A stretch of DNA of 64,000 nt, from contig VZRZ01001220.1 in the NCBI GenBank assembly GCA_013398175.1, positions 62,001 through 126,000 on the forward strand, given 5' to 3'. This stretch comes from Climacteris rufus. Lineage: Eukaryota > Chordata > Aves > Passeriformes > Climacteridae. Below are positions 35,668 through 49,717 of this stretch, one piece after another. A model generated the notes under the pieces. It was not told where the DNA came from, searched no databases, and saw only the letters and a list, made by a program, of their open reading frames with translations. Numbering within the stretch: the stretch's first letter is position 1; each line of letters begins with the position of its first letter. The position numbers and the translations under genes are program-made.

Positions 35668-38600
35668 TTCCACTGTCCAAATGGGAGAGGAAATCCATCC
35701 AATTCACAGGCAAAACTGCAAAATGATCATGACAATCAGAGAACCACATTGTAGGGATTTGAGTATTTTTCTTCTGATTAAGTCCTTGGGCTAATTTAGG
35801 TGACATTATTAATGGCATGCTTGATATGTGCTCCACAGTATCAAATTCCTGTTGTGGATGGTCACACCCTGGATGTGATTCAGATGTTCAACTAGTTTTC
35901 ATTTTTTGTCCAATCGTTTCAAGTGATCCAAACCTCATTGCTTAAATGAGCCCTGAGGCTTATTCTTCAATAAATATAATGGAAAATCCGTTCTTAATTA
36001 AAAGAAAAAAAAAAGACAATTTAGAATGTGTAGTTTTTCAAGAAAGGCACACACATCAAATTAATTCCGTATTTTAAATAAAACACAACAAATATCCTCC
36101 CCCCCCCGAAGAAAAAAAACCAACCAAACAAATAAGAAACTAACAAAATCAACATTGCCTTAAGTAAAAACAAAGCATGAAGTTAAAAAATTATATATGG
36201 AAATGTCCCTCTAGTCCTCTATTGCCCTTACAAAATTCTGCTGTAGCATAAACAAATTCTCTGTCACATAAAGCACAGGATTGTATATGGCTGTACCATG
36301 AAAAAAATGCAGAAAGAGTATTTTTAAGGTAGCAAAGTGGAGTACTCAAAAGTTCAAAAAATGGCAGATTTGGGGTTATTAAAATGGCTCGTATTTTCAT
36401 GTGCATTAAAGCATGGTCTTTAACTATGTAATTATCTACTGCCTCTTTCTCTCTCCCCATGTCCTCACCTCCTGTGGGATTTCTGCCTTATCTGGACCAC
36501 AAGTTAGACCTGCTCAGGGACACCTAGCCTTGTGAAGTGGAAAAGACTGTTCATTACTTGCAGTGGGATGGTGTGTAGTATATAAATCAAAGATTACAGG
36601 AAAAGAAATATATAGGTGAGAAGTTAGATAAGACTCTGAAAAATAGGGCTGTAGTCTTGTCCCTGCCACTGATGTTTAGCAAAGTCAGTAAATTTTTCAT
36701 ATCATGTGTGTATTCCCCAGCTTCTGCGTGCTGACTGTGAGATCCTACACTCTGATTAATCTGAAGCTTGAACGCCCACATCTACTCCTGAAGTCACTAG
36801 AGAGTTGTTTTGAGTCTACAGAATGATGAGTAGTGCTATCTGCTCTTGCAGCTCGTGTGCCAGATGTCTCAGATTTGGTGTACCTGTGTCTCTCTGACTG
36901 TAATCTCCCTGCACATCTTTTCTCCTTGTCATCGGTAGAAGATGGATGCTGACTTTTTCCAGGCTGCAGTAAAAATAATATGTCTGAATCACTTGTATCC
37001 TCTGGTGTTGAGCACTAAACAAATGCCAGGGCAAAGTAAATAAATTTGTCTTCAGAGCAGGTTTTGAACCACATATAGGAAATAATGGCTGCTACAAAGG
37101 ATTACAACATGAGTAATGGAACAAAACTAAGTAGTGAACTGCTCTTAAAATGAATATTGTCTATCTTGTGCATTAAATAAAGCAACAGTAGTGCTGTGTA
37201 TTAAAGACTATCATAAACTATTTATAAATCATGCCCAGATAAGCATTTATGCTGAGTTTAAATTGCACTTTACTTCTGCAATTTCCGAACATGTATGTAG
37301 TGAATTCTCTATCTGGACTGATATTGTTTAAAGTTGTGTGTATAGTTAATAAAAAGGAAACAACCCAAGTACCCTCACTAACAGCAGACTAGTGTTTTCT
37401 AGTAAGGTAAGCTGTGCAGCTTCAGGTAAGATTCTAAAATATGGCTTAATTACAGTTTTTCCTCTTCTATTTACTTCCTTGAGTAAATTGTATAAAAGTG
37501 GCATCCATGTCCGGCTACAGGGATGAAGGAACTTAGCTGGTTTTAGAGCAAAAACTCTTGCAGGAATAGTTCTGTTTTCTCAGGCTGAAAAACCTGTCAT
37601 TATTCTTAACATGACCTTTCTATAGAAGAAGAATAGAGTTCCTGTATTCCTGTCCCTTGTTTCTGCATTTCACTACCTGTAAACAAAACAAATGCTAATT
37701 TTAAAGGGTGATCTGGACCTTGCATTACAGCTGCTTGTCTTTTGCTATAAAAATAAACTGGCATATATCTGCAATCTAAATAGAAATAAATAAACGTTAG
37801 GAGACAGAATGACCAAGAACTTATGAACGTATCTTCTCAAGTGATTTAGGAACCATACTCTAATTCACTGCTCAAATTGTGTTTACAAAGATGTTTAGCT
37901 CCCAATTCGCTCCCCCTTGTCAAGAAACCTTCCCAAGAGGTGTAAAAGAATGGTGGTGGCTGTGGAACTTACTAAAGTATTATTATTTAAAGTAATATTT
38001 CAACAAATTGCAGATTCATTTCTTGAACTTCATCTTGGAATTAGAAAAAAATCCTGGAGGCTTTTGAAATTTCATGTCACAGAGGAAAAAAAATAAGGAG
38101 GTTGCAGAGCAGAATAGTTTTCTTACATCAGGTTAGAAAATTTCCACCAGTGCCTAACACTTTGAAAGCTACTAAGATCGAAGTTACTTTTATTACTTTC
38201 CTGGTTTTCTGATGATAGCATTTTGTTACGCTATTGAGTGAGTTACACTATGTCTCACTGGTCTTTCATGTCATGGTCTTGGAGCTGTGAAAGGTATTGG
38301 GGCAGGAGGGGAGCATGGGATCAAGCACACATAGTCAGCACTGCCTCGTACTTCCTCGTAAGGTGTTAGTGCTGGTGTTTTACAAATGTGTTGTTTGGGG
38401 AGCTCGGTCAAAGTGATTTCAAGCTTTCACCTCTGGCAGAGGTGAGCGACTGCTCGGGGGTGGAAACCTGGCTGGGGGACCACAGCGTCAGCTCATCCCA
38501 GTGGTGTCTGCTGATAGGCAGTGGTGACAGTAGGAGCCCTGTTTCCCCATTTTTTCCTTGGTTAATTCCAGGGAAAACTCGTTGTTCAGAAAGATCCTGT

Positions 38601-41600
38601 TGGTAATTTATGATGTCACGTGCAACCAAATATGCACTTTGGCCATTTTTCATGCGTTTTGCTAATGACAGGTCACATGGTTTCACTGGAAGGTTTTAAA
38701 GATTAAAGTCATCAGAAAAGGCAGCCCTGGTGACTGATATTCTCTGACCCCATGACCTACCAAAGGCCATAGTGCCACACTAAACAAAGCTGTCTCAAGC
38801 TCATCACTTCTGTTGGGCAGATTTTAAAAAGATGATCAGGCTTGAACTTAAAGACTTTCAGGATTTATCTGGCATGTCCTTAAACAGGCAGTTTTAATTG
38901 AAATTTATTCTTTGTGTTAAAAATGTCATTCCTCTAATAGGAATTTGTCCAATTTGCTCTTGCAACAAATTATTTTCTCTAAGTAGTCTTTTCCCAACTA
39001 CATACCAGAAGGTACTCATTGACTGGATTAAATTTATTTTTTTAGTATACACATCTCTGTATTATACAGAGAATGTGATCTGCTAGCAAGCCTCCTCTTT
39101 TTATGATATCAGGGAGCCCTCCTTGTGAAGTACAAATATCAAAAAAATAGGTGGGCTTCTCCCATCCTTGCAGGTAAAGACCAGTCCCGAAGGCTGCAAT
39201 TCAGCATGGCAATGTCTGTGCCTTCTTTCTGTAAAAAAGGCATTGGATCAGCATTCCTCAGCTCAGTCCTCAAGAAACAAGAATAATAGAATCTTTTTGA
39301 TTTTCATTCTGTGTTGCCTGATGTCTTAGCAAAATGTGAAATGCTGGGATAGCATCACAAGTCACCAGCAATGTGGGTACATCAGCTGCCACAAAGAGCA
39401 GACTCAGCTCTGCTTGTAAGGTCCAGGAATCCCAGCAATTATGTCATGCTGGATGGACAGGATTACAGCAAAGGAAACATTCAAATTTTCATGCGTCCCT
39501 TTGAGTTGTCTTAAATCTGGCCACAACACAAGCGGTGAGCAACTCCTGTTTTCACTTAGCTGTGGGCTGCTTTGAGTGCTGGGAGCAAGGGGACACAAAA
39601 GTCACCAACTGCTTTCTGCATGTGGCCCACACTCAGAAACCTTTTTTTTTTTAAATTATATTTTTATTTACTACCTTAGCCAACTTAACTCTCAGATATC
39701 TGTATTTACTGTACAGCTGTTTTCCAGTAGGAGCCCACTGCATTGTGGCTCTTTATACAATATACAATATATATTGAGCCCTGAAGATTGCACTTCTTGT
39801 CACTCTAGCTTTTTAATTTACTGTGTTTCTTGCTGCTGGCACCTTTGAAGCTCGGTGCAGCCCTGCAGGGTTGTCTCAGTCTCCTGTTTCCTATCTCCTT
39901 TGAGCTATTGCATTACAATCATCTGTCAAAGATGAAGGGGAGTCAAGGAAATGGAGCACCTCAAGTGGCTGACACTGCCGAGCAGATATCCTTCTATTTT
40001 TGCTGAGTGTTTACATACCTCTAGAGTACAGATGTGTCTGAGCTGGATTAGATGCACAGAAATTTTGTAACACCTTTTTCGTCTTGGAATAACAGCAGTT
40101 CTAATTGCATATGAAAATGATACAATTCTAACAACTACTATGACCTGTACATACAATTCCTGTACAATTCCTTCCATGGTTGCTGTCATGATGTTGCCTT
40201 ATGCCAGGCATAACTGTCTGTGCACAGTGGCTGTACTTATTTAATGTAGTTAAAAAAATTTTTACACCTCTTGCAGATTAGGTAAGGAATCAGTCTGAGA
40301 AGAAGTCTGTACATACTGTTTACATTCCATTTGCATCCCAAAACAGCATTAGGAATGAGGAGGTAGGGAAAAGAAACCACCACAGGGTGGTCCTCCCAGT
40401 GGTAGCGACTGGCACTGAATCAACTCTGTAGGATCTGTGATAAGTATTTGGCAGAAGTTTAGCTAGTAAAAGTGATGATTGCAGCTTATGGGAAATATGC
40501 TTTGGAATACCACAGAATACACTTTATGGTAGTAACAGCACTGAAAGTTTAGCTACTGCAAGTATCCTAGGGCCTAAATTACTATACACCTTTCAAGTAT
40601 GACTCTCCTTTTCCTCATCATTTTGTAGACGTGGGTTTATTAAATTAGATTGAAGAAGACTATATAACTATATATTTTTCTTATTCTAAAACAAACCACA
40701 AATTTCCTGGTCATGTCTTAAAAATTTTGAAGTGGCCAAATTTTTGTTGACTCCCTGGTTCTAAACCCAGTATTTTATTGAAATCCCCAGTTAAGTCAAT
40801 TTCTTCCATGATTCATTTCACTTGGCAACAGAAATGTAAGCTCTGGCCTCTGGCCCTAATGAAATCCTTTAAATGCAGTCTACATAGCAAAAGATTAAGG
40901 GGGCAAGACACAGTTTAATTTCCCAATAACACTTTACGGTGGGCTTTGTAAATGTACTTGCATCTGGAGTTTTCTAACACCCCTCCCTCTGAAACTGTAG
41001 TCAATTTGCAGCTGAGAAGTTGCTGTATTCAAATTGCTTACATGAGAGGGGTTGGAGGGCAGTGCAACACAGGACCTTCCTGCTAAATTGCTGACCCAAA
41101 CTGGGCCTTAGTCAATCTCGGACAAAGTTGTCAACATCCAGTGACCTATAGGAAATGAGTTGGGAGCTTCAGTCCAGCTCCCAGAGAGGTGTGCACATCA
41201 CAGGAGCAATCAGATGGCACTAATTGGCACCCCGTGCAGCAGCTTCAGCACAGAGCCAAAGGTCTGCAGGGGAACCGAGACTGAAGTGCTCTCTCAGCCT
41301 TAAAGATGATTCCTCTGGGGTGGAGTATAGGGCACATTTGTAATGTCATAGGTGGAATTTTGCTGTGCCTCTTGCAGTGCTAAACTGAAGCTGTGGCTTG
41401 GGAACTGCACTTTCCAGGGTTTTCATAGGGCATTTTGAAAGCCATAGGCCTTTCTAAGCCCTGAAATCACTTCACCTTTCCTTCAGATATCAACATGAAG
41501 AGAACATTCACTAAGGATTAACCTGATAGTCTGAGATGTCAGGTGACACCTCAGTCAAGTTGAGGGATTGTACTGGAAAAGGGAAAGAGAGGGAGCATGT

Positions 41601-42890
41601 ATTCCTTAAAGACAAAACTTTCTAATGTCCACCCCTAACATGCACAAGTACTTTTGCTCTGCCAATTTTTTTCACCTATGGGGCTCAGAAAGGTTACAAA
41701 TTAGTGCTGCTTAAATATTAAAAATATATTGTTTCCTGAGTAGCATTGTGAAGTTCTGTTCATTATAGAAGCATAGTAACACATGGTCTTTCTACGCTTG
41801 AAATTGTACACAGACCATAATAATTTCAGAAAATTTATTATGAGTATTTTCTTTGCAGTAGGCTTGCATTTAAGAAGTTTGTTTCTTATTTTGTTGTTCT
41901 ATTTGCATAGTTTCAGTCATTCAGGCAAGGTGGAAATAATGTCATGAACTTGAAGCCATCAGCCCATTCAACATGAATGGGGTCAGTGAAGAAGCACTAA
42001 ATTAAGAAATGACTGGTGTACCTACCTAGTATTTTAAGCCAGGTAGTTAGAGGTGATAAAATATATTGTCCAAATTGGAATTTGAGCTTATTTTCTCTTG
42101 AACATACGAATGAATAAGGAGCGGCAATGACAAATATTTGTTTGACTGTAGATGTCTGCTAAGAAGAAAAAATATGTTTGTGTGATGGAAGTTAGTTTAT
42201 TTCACAAAATTTTGGTGTATTTGGAGAGCAGTTTTTGTCCACCTATGTATTGTGTCTACTGATAAAGGTGAAAGGAAGGCCTGCATAGAGCAGGTATGCT
42301 TCCAGAAATCAGAGTGTACATTTTTTCTTCATAGCTTTGCATTATTGGAGTCACCAGTGACCTGCTGCAATTTTTTTCCTGCTCTATCAGATAACAAAAG
42401 AGGCCAGGATTACAGTCATAACTGAAATTATGGAGTTCTGAAAGTAACACCCTTTCCCAGTCAGACAGCAGCACCCTTTCACTACCTCCATGCTCTCTTA
42501 CTGGGTGATGTCGTGCACATTCATCTGACAGACAAAATTTGGAACAGCACAGAAAGTAAGGCAATACTTGCATCCCTGAGTTTGGGATCATCAGCTGCTA
42601 TAAAAGATCAGGGAGTCTGGGGACAGACACTGTTCTCAAAATTGCTACAACACAATGCAAAAAATCATCCTGAAAAATGTCCTATTCTTGTGTTTTAATG
42701 GTCTGCACTGAAACACAGTGGTGCTCTAAGTGTCTAAAGCATTACCACTTGCACATTCCCACCTGTTGTTTCTGTTTCCGGAAATAGTATCCCTGGCTGC
42801 AGTCTGGACATTGCCCCGGGTGGTGTCTGACTCTTAACCCAAATCAAATAGTAATTGTTCAGACACTGTCTGGCTCTCATGCAGTGGACA
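35668..42890. other. Unannotated AT-rich DNA
   Basis: No gene, RNA gene or transposon recognised. Slightly GC-richer patches at 38280-38560 and 41030-41300 contain no recognisable coding sequence. Short A-rich and C-run tracts occur near 36003-36120. Confidence 0.4.
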
Positions 42891-43760
42891 GGGAAGGTAC
42901 AGCAGCCCTCTAGTTACCTCTTAGGAAGCCAAAGCAAGGATTTCCCTCAGGGAATCTTCAGCCTGTTTTGCTAATAGGGCCTTGGGGTAAGGTTTTAGGG
43001 TCTCAGTCCCCCTTGCCCTCCTGCTGCAGTAGGGTCCAGCACGTCGATAAGCAGACTGCAGACTGTGAAAAGCTGGGGTGTAGGAATGGAACTGAGAAAA
43101 GGACAAAATGAGGTGTTTCTTTTTGCTTTTGCTGCCAGTAACTTGTTAATGTAAACCTGGGAGTGGCCAGACTGCACTACGAACTGGAAATGGTTTGCCA
43201 GTGTCTGAGATAGTGTTGCTTCTGTAAGTCTTAAGACCACTGAGAGGATGAAGTTATTGCAGGGTATCTCAGATCCCTGGCTACAGGAACAAAAACTCCA
43301 GCAGGTTGCTCCGAGGTTGCCAGCAGAATGGCTGCAGGTCCCAGCTGCACACTTCCCTCGACTCCTTCTCCAGCAGCATTCCTGAAAGTTGATATTGTAC
43401 CTTGCTCACAGGCTGCCCCTGGAGTCCCCCATCCCATCAGTCTCTCTAGGCATGGGGCATGGATTCAGCCTGGCTTGCAGAATCAGGAACTCTCCTCCCA
43501 AGGTATGAAAACAAAGCTGAGAATTCCTTGAAAACTGCTGGCTCAATCCCAGTAACCCTGTCCACCTTGTGACACTGTAAGAGGTGACACTCTCCGTTCC
43601 TACAAAATCTGAGAGCTTCTACCTCAAACACAAAGAAAAGACTGAAAATATGGCAGAGTTCTTGAAGGTGTATGCACACAGCAGCAAGCACTCTAGGCAG
43701 CATGGACTGCCCTTGACCCAACCAAAAGGTATCTCTGCCTTTCAAGGGCAGGATGTGGTA
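42891..43760. other. GC-richer block with overlapping short open frames
   Basis: About 870 bp with visibly higher GC than its neighbours and six overlapping open frames of 61-99 codons on both strands. None resembles a known protein. It may be an lncRNA exon, an old unrecognised repeat or simple compositional variation. Confidence 0.3.
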
Positions 43761-46690
43761 TGGGGTTTGTGCCTGAGACCCCCATTTATTTGTTACTGAC
43801 TTGAACCTATTAATTTGGCCTCATAGCTTGAAGTTGCACTGTTGTCATCTTTGGACTCAATAGAAATAATGACATTTATATCATGGACCGGAGCAACAAC
43901 CAGTGTCTTTCATGAAAGGGGCAGAGAAGTAACTGGTCTTTACAAAAATAAATAGTTCAGTGTTATGAGAATCAAAGAAAAATTATGTTTTTTCATACAG
44001 TGGAGAATAGTTACTGTTTTAATTAGTAATTTGGTTAAGGAATTATACGCATATATTTGAAAAATATTTTTGATACTAAGAACAGTTACAGGGATAACTG
44101 GTGATGATGTAGTGTCTGCAAGAGGGAACCAGCTAATGAGAGGGATCTCCAAACCCTGTGATTATGAATTTTTCCTCTCTTCTGTAACAGTTTACAGTTT
44201 TATATTTGAATGCTAGATAGTTTAGTTGTTTTAATGCACTGTCCTGGATGACTAAACTAAGCAATAGAGCTTTGAACTTTCAGATTTTTGTATGGACCCC
44301 ATACCAACTCTCAAAACTCATGTTAATCCTAGGGAGGACCACAAGAATCCACTAACATATGCACACTGCCAAAATAAATGATGCCTGGATTCCTAAGCTA
44401 ATCTTTGCCTTTGATCTTGTGTACTAGAAAATTTATTTGGTAGTGATGAAAAGATATCTGACCATTCTGAACTGTCAGCTGCAAATAACCTAGACTTTTT
44501 GATTTTCAAGATAAATCAGGAAATGTGGAGATTTTTCCTATCTTTCCAATCTTTAGTAGTCTCCATAGAAAGCTTTATAATAAAACAATTCAGAGACTAG
44601 CAGTAGCCTTTTTTTTTTTTCTGGTATCATTGCCTTATATATGAAATTGTGTGACATGTTGTGTCAGTGTGTGGATATCTGACTGTATTGTTACCTCTGA
44701 AAGTAATGGCAGAAAGAGATGGCAACCTTTTTTCTTATAGTTTTTTCTCACTGGCTATGATTTTTTTTTTTTTTTGTTCTACCTAAAAGTTCACATGGTA
44801 TTTTTGTGCTCACAGAAAATAACATGAAAGCATAGTAATGACACATGGTTGTATCTGTGTTGCAGTGGATCTCCAGCATGGAACTTGGTCTACTTTTTCT
44901 ATCTTCTACACAAAAGATCCATTAAGTAGCACTGTTCTGTGCTTTCGTTATTGCTGATTTTGCTTTGATGATTCCCCCATTCGCTTTTTTGTTGTATGAA
45001 ACTTCCTGTTTTTTGCATTGTCCATTCACCTCATATTTTCCAATGTATTTATGGTTATGTATTTTAACTGATCTATGGTGGATCTTTCAATACTGTAGAA
45101 CATGCCTTTCCATTTTTAACACATATGGATATTTTGGTGTAATTCTGCAGAAATCACTGAAACATGATTTTTGAGTCTGTGTTAGATTCTTTCTGAGAAG
45201 GGTGGTTTTTTTTATTTTTGGGTGGTTGTAAGTTTGGGTTTTTTAGGTAAAAAGCCTATTTTTTTGCAAAACACCTTCTTGTTTACACTGAATAGCACTT
45301 CCTTGTTTCAGGACTTTCTATACACAGCCACATGTGAGAACAAAACGGAACGGCTTTTACTAGTTCTTGCATAAAACCTGTGTGATCATGAAGTCCATGT
45401 TTTATACTCTACATGCAGATTTTCAGATCAGAAACTGGGGTACAGAAAGATTAAGTTGTTTCACTGGAGATTAAGGAGACCTGGGGTGGAGCTCTGCTCA
45501 AATCTTAAGCATGTTTCTTTCTACAAGTGCAGATCTTCATGGGCTCATCTACTAGGGCAGGAAACACAGTTATAGGGGGAAAAGACAAAGTTCTCATTAT
45601 CCTGGGGAGAAATTACTGTAACAGCTGTCATGGCTATATTATTCCTTTTGTTAGGATGTTCTGTCTCTGCCCTGTTGTGATTAACGGCATCCAGGAATGC
45701 GGTAAAGGCTTGAGCTAAACCCACCAAACAGTCTCATCCCTTTCTCCAGAGCGACTGCAGACAGAGTGGCCAGATGGGAAAGGTCCTTACCTGCCCACAC
45801 AACACCCAGCCAGACCCTGCACCTTAGCTTTGTGCTGCCAGGGGTGTGGAGGCAGTTCCTAGGATGTTAGACTGCTGCCAGGTGGAGGCAGGGTCAACTC
45901 AGGGAGGCAGGAGGGTGGGGGCAGTTTCCACAGATGCTGCAAGTGCAGAGGAAGAGAAGGCAAGAACTTTTCGTCTGGGGTTTACAACCTTGCTCTGGCC
46001 TTGAGGGGAGGAGGACAAGGGCATTCCTGCTGCACATCTGTAGCCAGCAATGGCTTCAGTCATTTCTGCAGTTGTTGCAATTTGTGGTGACATCTCCAAG
46101 CTGAAAAACTGATTTCACCGAGGGTGGATCACCTTCTGATTGCAAACCCAAGTTGAGTCTCATACTGCTGTCTGCTGTCAGGCTGCATGGAGAAGGTGTG
46201 GTGTGCTTTTGCATGCACTGGAACACAAGAGTAATGAAAACCTTTAAAAAATCAGTAGCAATTAAAATAATTTTAAATATAATTAGCAATCTATTAGTAA
46301 AGAATGGTTTCTTATTATTTTGTACAAGTGTGCTTGATAGATATCATGTGGATAAAAAATGTCTGCTTGTGGTGTCTTTTTCCCTTTTTTAGATTTTTTG
46401 TTTAGCTCATGATTTTACTTAATGGAAGAGACACTTCTCACATATTGGCTTGACAATTTACAAGCATTTGTTTGTGCTGAATTAAGCACATTTTTAAACT
46501 TTGTATGTTGTTGCTGACAGTTTGGGGATTGATTTTTATCCCTAGAGAGATGCCTTTTTGTCTTTAAGGCAAATTGAAGTTGACTGCTGGAGCATTCCCT
46601 GGTAAGAGAGAGAATCTACTTTAGGGATATTTTTCTACTGAGAATTCATTTTTAACTCAGAACTTCAGCAAGGTCATGTTTTTTGTGACC

Positions 46691-46708
46691 AAAAAAAAAA
46701 AAAAAAAA
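46691..46708. repeat. A18 homopolymer
   Basis: Eighteen consecutive A followed by G and A6. No adjacent retroposon body was identified. Confidence 0.85.
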
Positions 46709-47763
46709 GAAAAAAACTTCAAAGACAAAGAAGAAGCATTAACTTCAGAGAAAATAAATCACAAAAAGTATTACCGAGCTTTTTTCCATTGTAGTTCTTT
46801 GTTAGGGAGGTATGCCTAGATAGGTAGTAGGTAAAAATTCCAGACTTTTCTTCTGAAAGCACATGTTAAATGCTGGTGTGGGCAATGTCAGAAGGGCTTT
46901 ACCCATCCATGTGTTTTAATGTATGCTATGAGATTAAATTTTAAAAGTTCTGTAATATTTTTTAGGACATTCAGATTTTTTCAAGAACAGATTCATTGCT
47001 AGTCCACATTGGCAAAATGGGATGGGGTTTGCATACATGAATGGATTAAGGTAATGAGTTGTGTGTGAGGATCCAGGATCCCCACCAGACAGATGCTTTA
47101 GGCAGTCTTCATTTATGTCAAGTAGAGCTAAATGCTTCTTTTTAAACAGTAGGGTTTACGTCTGGATGTGCTAGACTGGAGTTCCACCCTAAATTTTGTC
47201 CAACCTGTGTTCACCCATCCTGCAGTCAGTCTGGCACAGTTACTGAATACAAACATTATATTGTTGCTATATTGACAGGGATACTTGGAATTAATTTATA
47301 TATCTTCCCCTGTAAGGTCTTTTTTTTTGGCAATAGATTTGTTTTATAGGTATATTTTTTACAAATATAAAAACAGCTAAAATATGCCTATGTATATATG
47401 TGGTTTGGTTCTGTGATCAAAATGAATAGCACCTCACACCTGAACAACAAAGCTAAATCAAACGATCCTGGCCAATGGGCAAGTCTAGTCAGGGGTTTTA
47501 TGGTGTTACCTGCCATATTACTGGTGAGGTGATGGACAGACCCCATTAAAATCTCATTTGATGCTTGTCTCTGGAATGACTGCACTATCTTTAATCTCTG
47601 TCTTTGTATTCACTCATACTTGTAAGATCCAAGTGACTTAGAAAATAAATAATTAACCTCAGTCCTTCAATAAGGTACCAAATGACAAATTCACACTCAA
47701 TTGTTTTCATTGGTTGGAAATCGAACCAGCTGAAGCAAGATTTTTACAACAGCGCATCTCAAT

Positions 47764-47787
47764 AGAAATTGGTAAGAACCAATTTCT
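47764..47787. repeat. 10-bp perfect hairpin with 4-base loop
   Basis: AGAAATTGGT (47764-47773) and ACCAATTTCT (47778-47787) are exact reverse complements around AAGA. The stem contains an ATTGG/CCAAT core. There is no T-run or other sign of an RNA terminator. Confidence 0.7.
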
Positions 47788-49451
47788 TCAGGAAACTTTT
47801 ATTCCGCTGGTCATAAAATCTTAAAGCAGCTGCACACCTCTGTAGTCTTCCTTTGAACCTTCTTTGGGATATTCTCACTAGATTTTTCACATATATGAGT
47901 CCTAAATATTTTAGTTATCTCAGTATGTTTCTGAAGGCCTGGCTATCAATTACCAAAATTTTCATTTGCCTCTTTGATTTTTTTTCCCTTGTCAGATTCT
48001 TCCTGCAATATTTGTGACATTCTCTCATAGTAGTGACTGGACTAAGACATTTTGCAATATCCAGGAAACAAAACTTACAATATTCTTTGCACTATATAGA
48101 AAAAAGAGAAAACTTGTACCTTCAAACTTGTTCAAGTGCCTTGTATATGCAGCACAAAGCACTTGGCTGGTGTTTAGGATGGGATCGGTGAGGGGTGAGA
48201 GGAAGCGGGGACTGGCGTGGTTTGGTTGAAGCTGGTGAGCAACATCCCAGAGCTACCACGACAGCAAGGAACTCAAATTTTCTGCCATGTTCTCACTTCC
48301 AGCATTTTATTAATTAACTTCTAAAGTTTTTGCTCAGATTCACCTTGGAATTTGGATCCTTTTGAAATGAAGTTATCTCTAAATTAGAAAACAGCATTTA
48401 TTAATAGCAGGAAATTCTGAGTAATCATATAGTCCCACTTTCTCCTCCTACCTTTTATTGCAGTTAGATGTTTATTTTTGTGAACTATACCTTTTCTACA
48501 CTAATCAATCTAGTTTCTTTTTTGTCCTTTTGCCTAAAGACTTCTGGTGTTTAGAGTTAACTTGTTCTCAGTCCTTTTCCATTTTGTGTACAATTCTGCA
48601 CCTAATTAGAGGTAATTGTTTCCTTGTTCTTACAGCATCAGCTAAGCAAGCAGATCTCAGATACATCTGAGGGATGAGGGGAGCCTCCATCCTAGAAAAA
48701 GTGAAGCAAAGCTTTTGGTATTTTAGTATTTCTCTCTGGCATGTTCATTGTTCTGTACCTATAACAAACATGCCTTTGATGTGTTTCACCTGCTCCACTA
48801 AACTGTGGAAATCATGGAAACCTGGGTATTCTGAGTCAAGGAATAGCAGCATGAATGTTATAATACTGTCACAAAGGTTGTTGATCAGGATTTTTTTTTA
48901 ATCAAGGTTTTAACACTTATTAGCAGGTTCTCTCTTGGGTTTTATTTGTAATTAAGAATAAATGCATAATTTACTGATTGTACTGCAACTTTTTCAAACT
49001 TGGAATTCTGGGAATGAATTATTATCTATTGTATGGGACTCAGAAAATATATTTAACTGGGTCTAATCATGGTAAAATGCAAATTGTTATTAATTAAGTT
49101 TGTAATTGTGGAGCAAGAGTGAGAACAATTTACTGGAGTGGGGTAAGAGAAGAACTTAAAGTAGCAGTGCAGGGCGAATGAGACACACAGCTCCTATTAT
49201 CACCAGGAGCTGCATGGCTGATCCAGCATTTTCCTATGCACTGAGGAAAATGTACCCTGGGATGTCAGGTGTTAAGGGGAAGAATGGGCCTCTCACGTTC
49301 TTTGCACTTACAAGCCGGCTGTAACCTTTTGACTCTCTCTTTCTCTTCTTGAGTTTGTTTCCTGAAAGGAAAAGGGGGTGGGGAAAGGCAGGGGAAGAAG
49401 GCTTAAAGAGTGGAAGATCTGTTTCAAAATACTGGAGTGCATTTGCAAGCC

Positions 49452-49470
49452 TTTTTTTTTTTTTTTTTTT
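49452..49470. repeat. T19 homopolymer
   Basis: Nineteen consecutive T. No associated element recognised. Confidence 0.85.
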
Positions 49471-49685
49471 CTGGAATGAGTTTTATTTCTTAAAGAGGCA
49501 GTTGCTTTTAATGTAGAATGTTTAGAGCATGATTTAAGATATGGATGTCTGCTGAGTACCATTATCAACACTATAAACTTTGCACATGTGATTCTACCAC
49601 AAGTGTTTTGCACATAGTTTTTTTTTATCTTTCTAACAAAAATGAATTTAATCTCATTTAAGAGCATAACAGAGGAGGAGAGCTA

Positions 49686-49717
49686 ATTCTGTTAATTAAT
49701 CATTCTGTTAATTAATC
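49686..49717. repeat. 16-bp perfect tandem duplication containing TTAATTAA
   Basis: ATTCTGTTAATTAATC occurs at 49686-49701 and again at 49702-49717. Each copy holds a palindromic TTAATTAA, a double homeodomain-type core. The identity of the copies suggests recent duplication. Confidence 0.85.

Larger units (their letters stand above)
43761..49451. other. Unannotated AT-rich DNA with homopolymers
   Basis: No gene recognised. It contains T15 (44761-44775), A18 (46691-46708), a purine-rich GC-richer patch at 45840-46010 and a perfect hairpin at 47764-47787. Confidence 0.4.

Noticed and set aside
35378..35836. 152-codon minus-strand frame across the CpG-dense island
   Set aside because: Stop codons are rare in GC-rich DNA, and plus-strand frames are open across the same bases. 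The island is reported, the protein is not.
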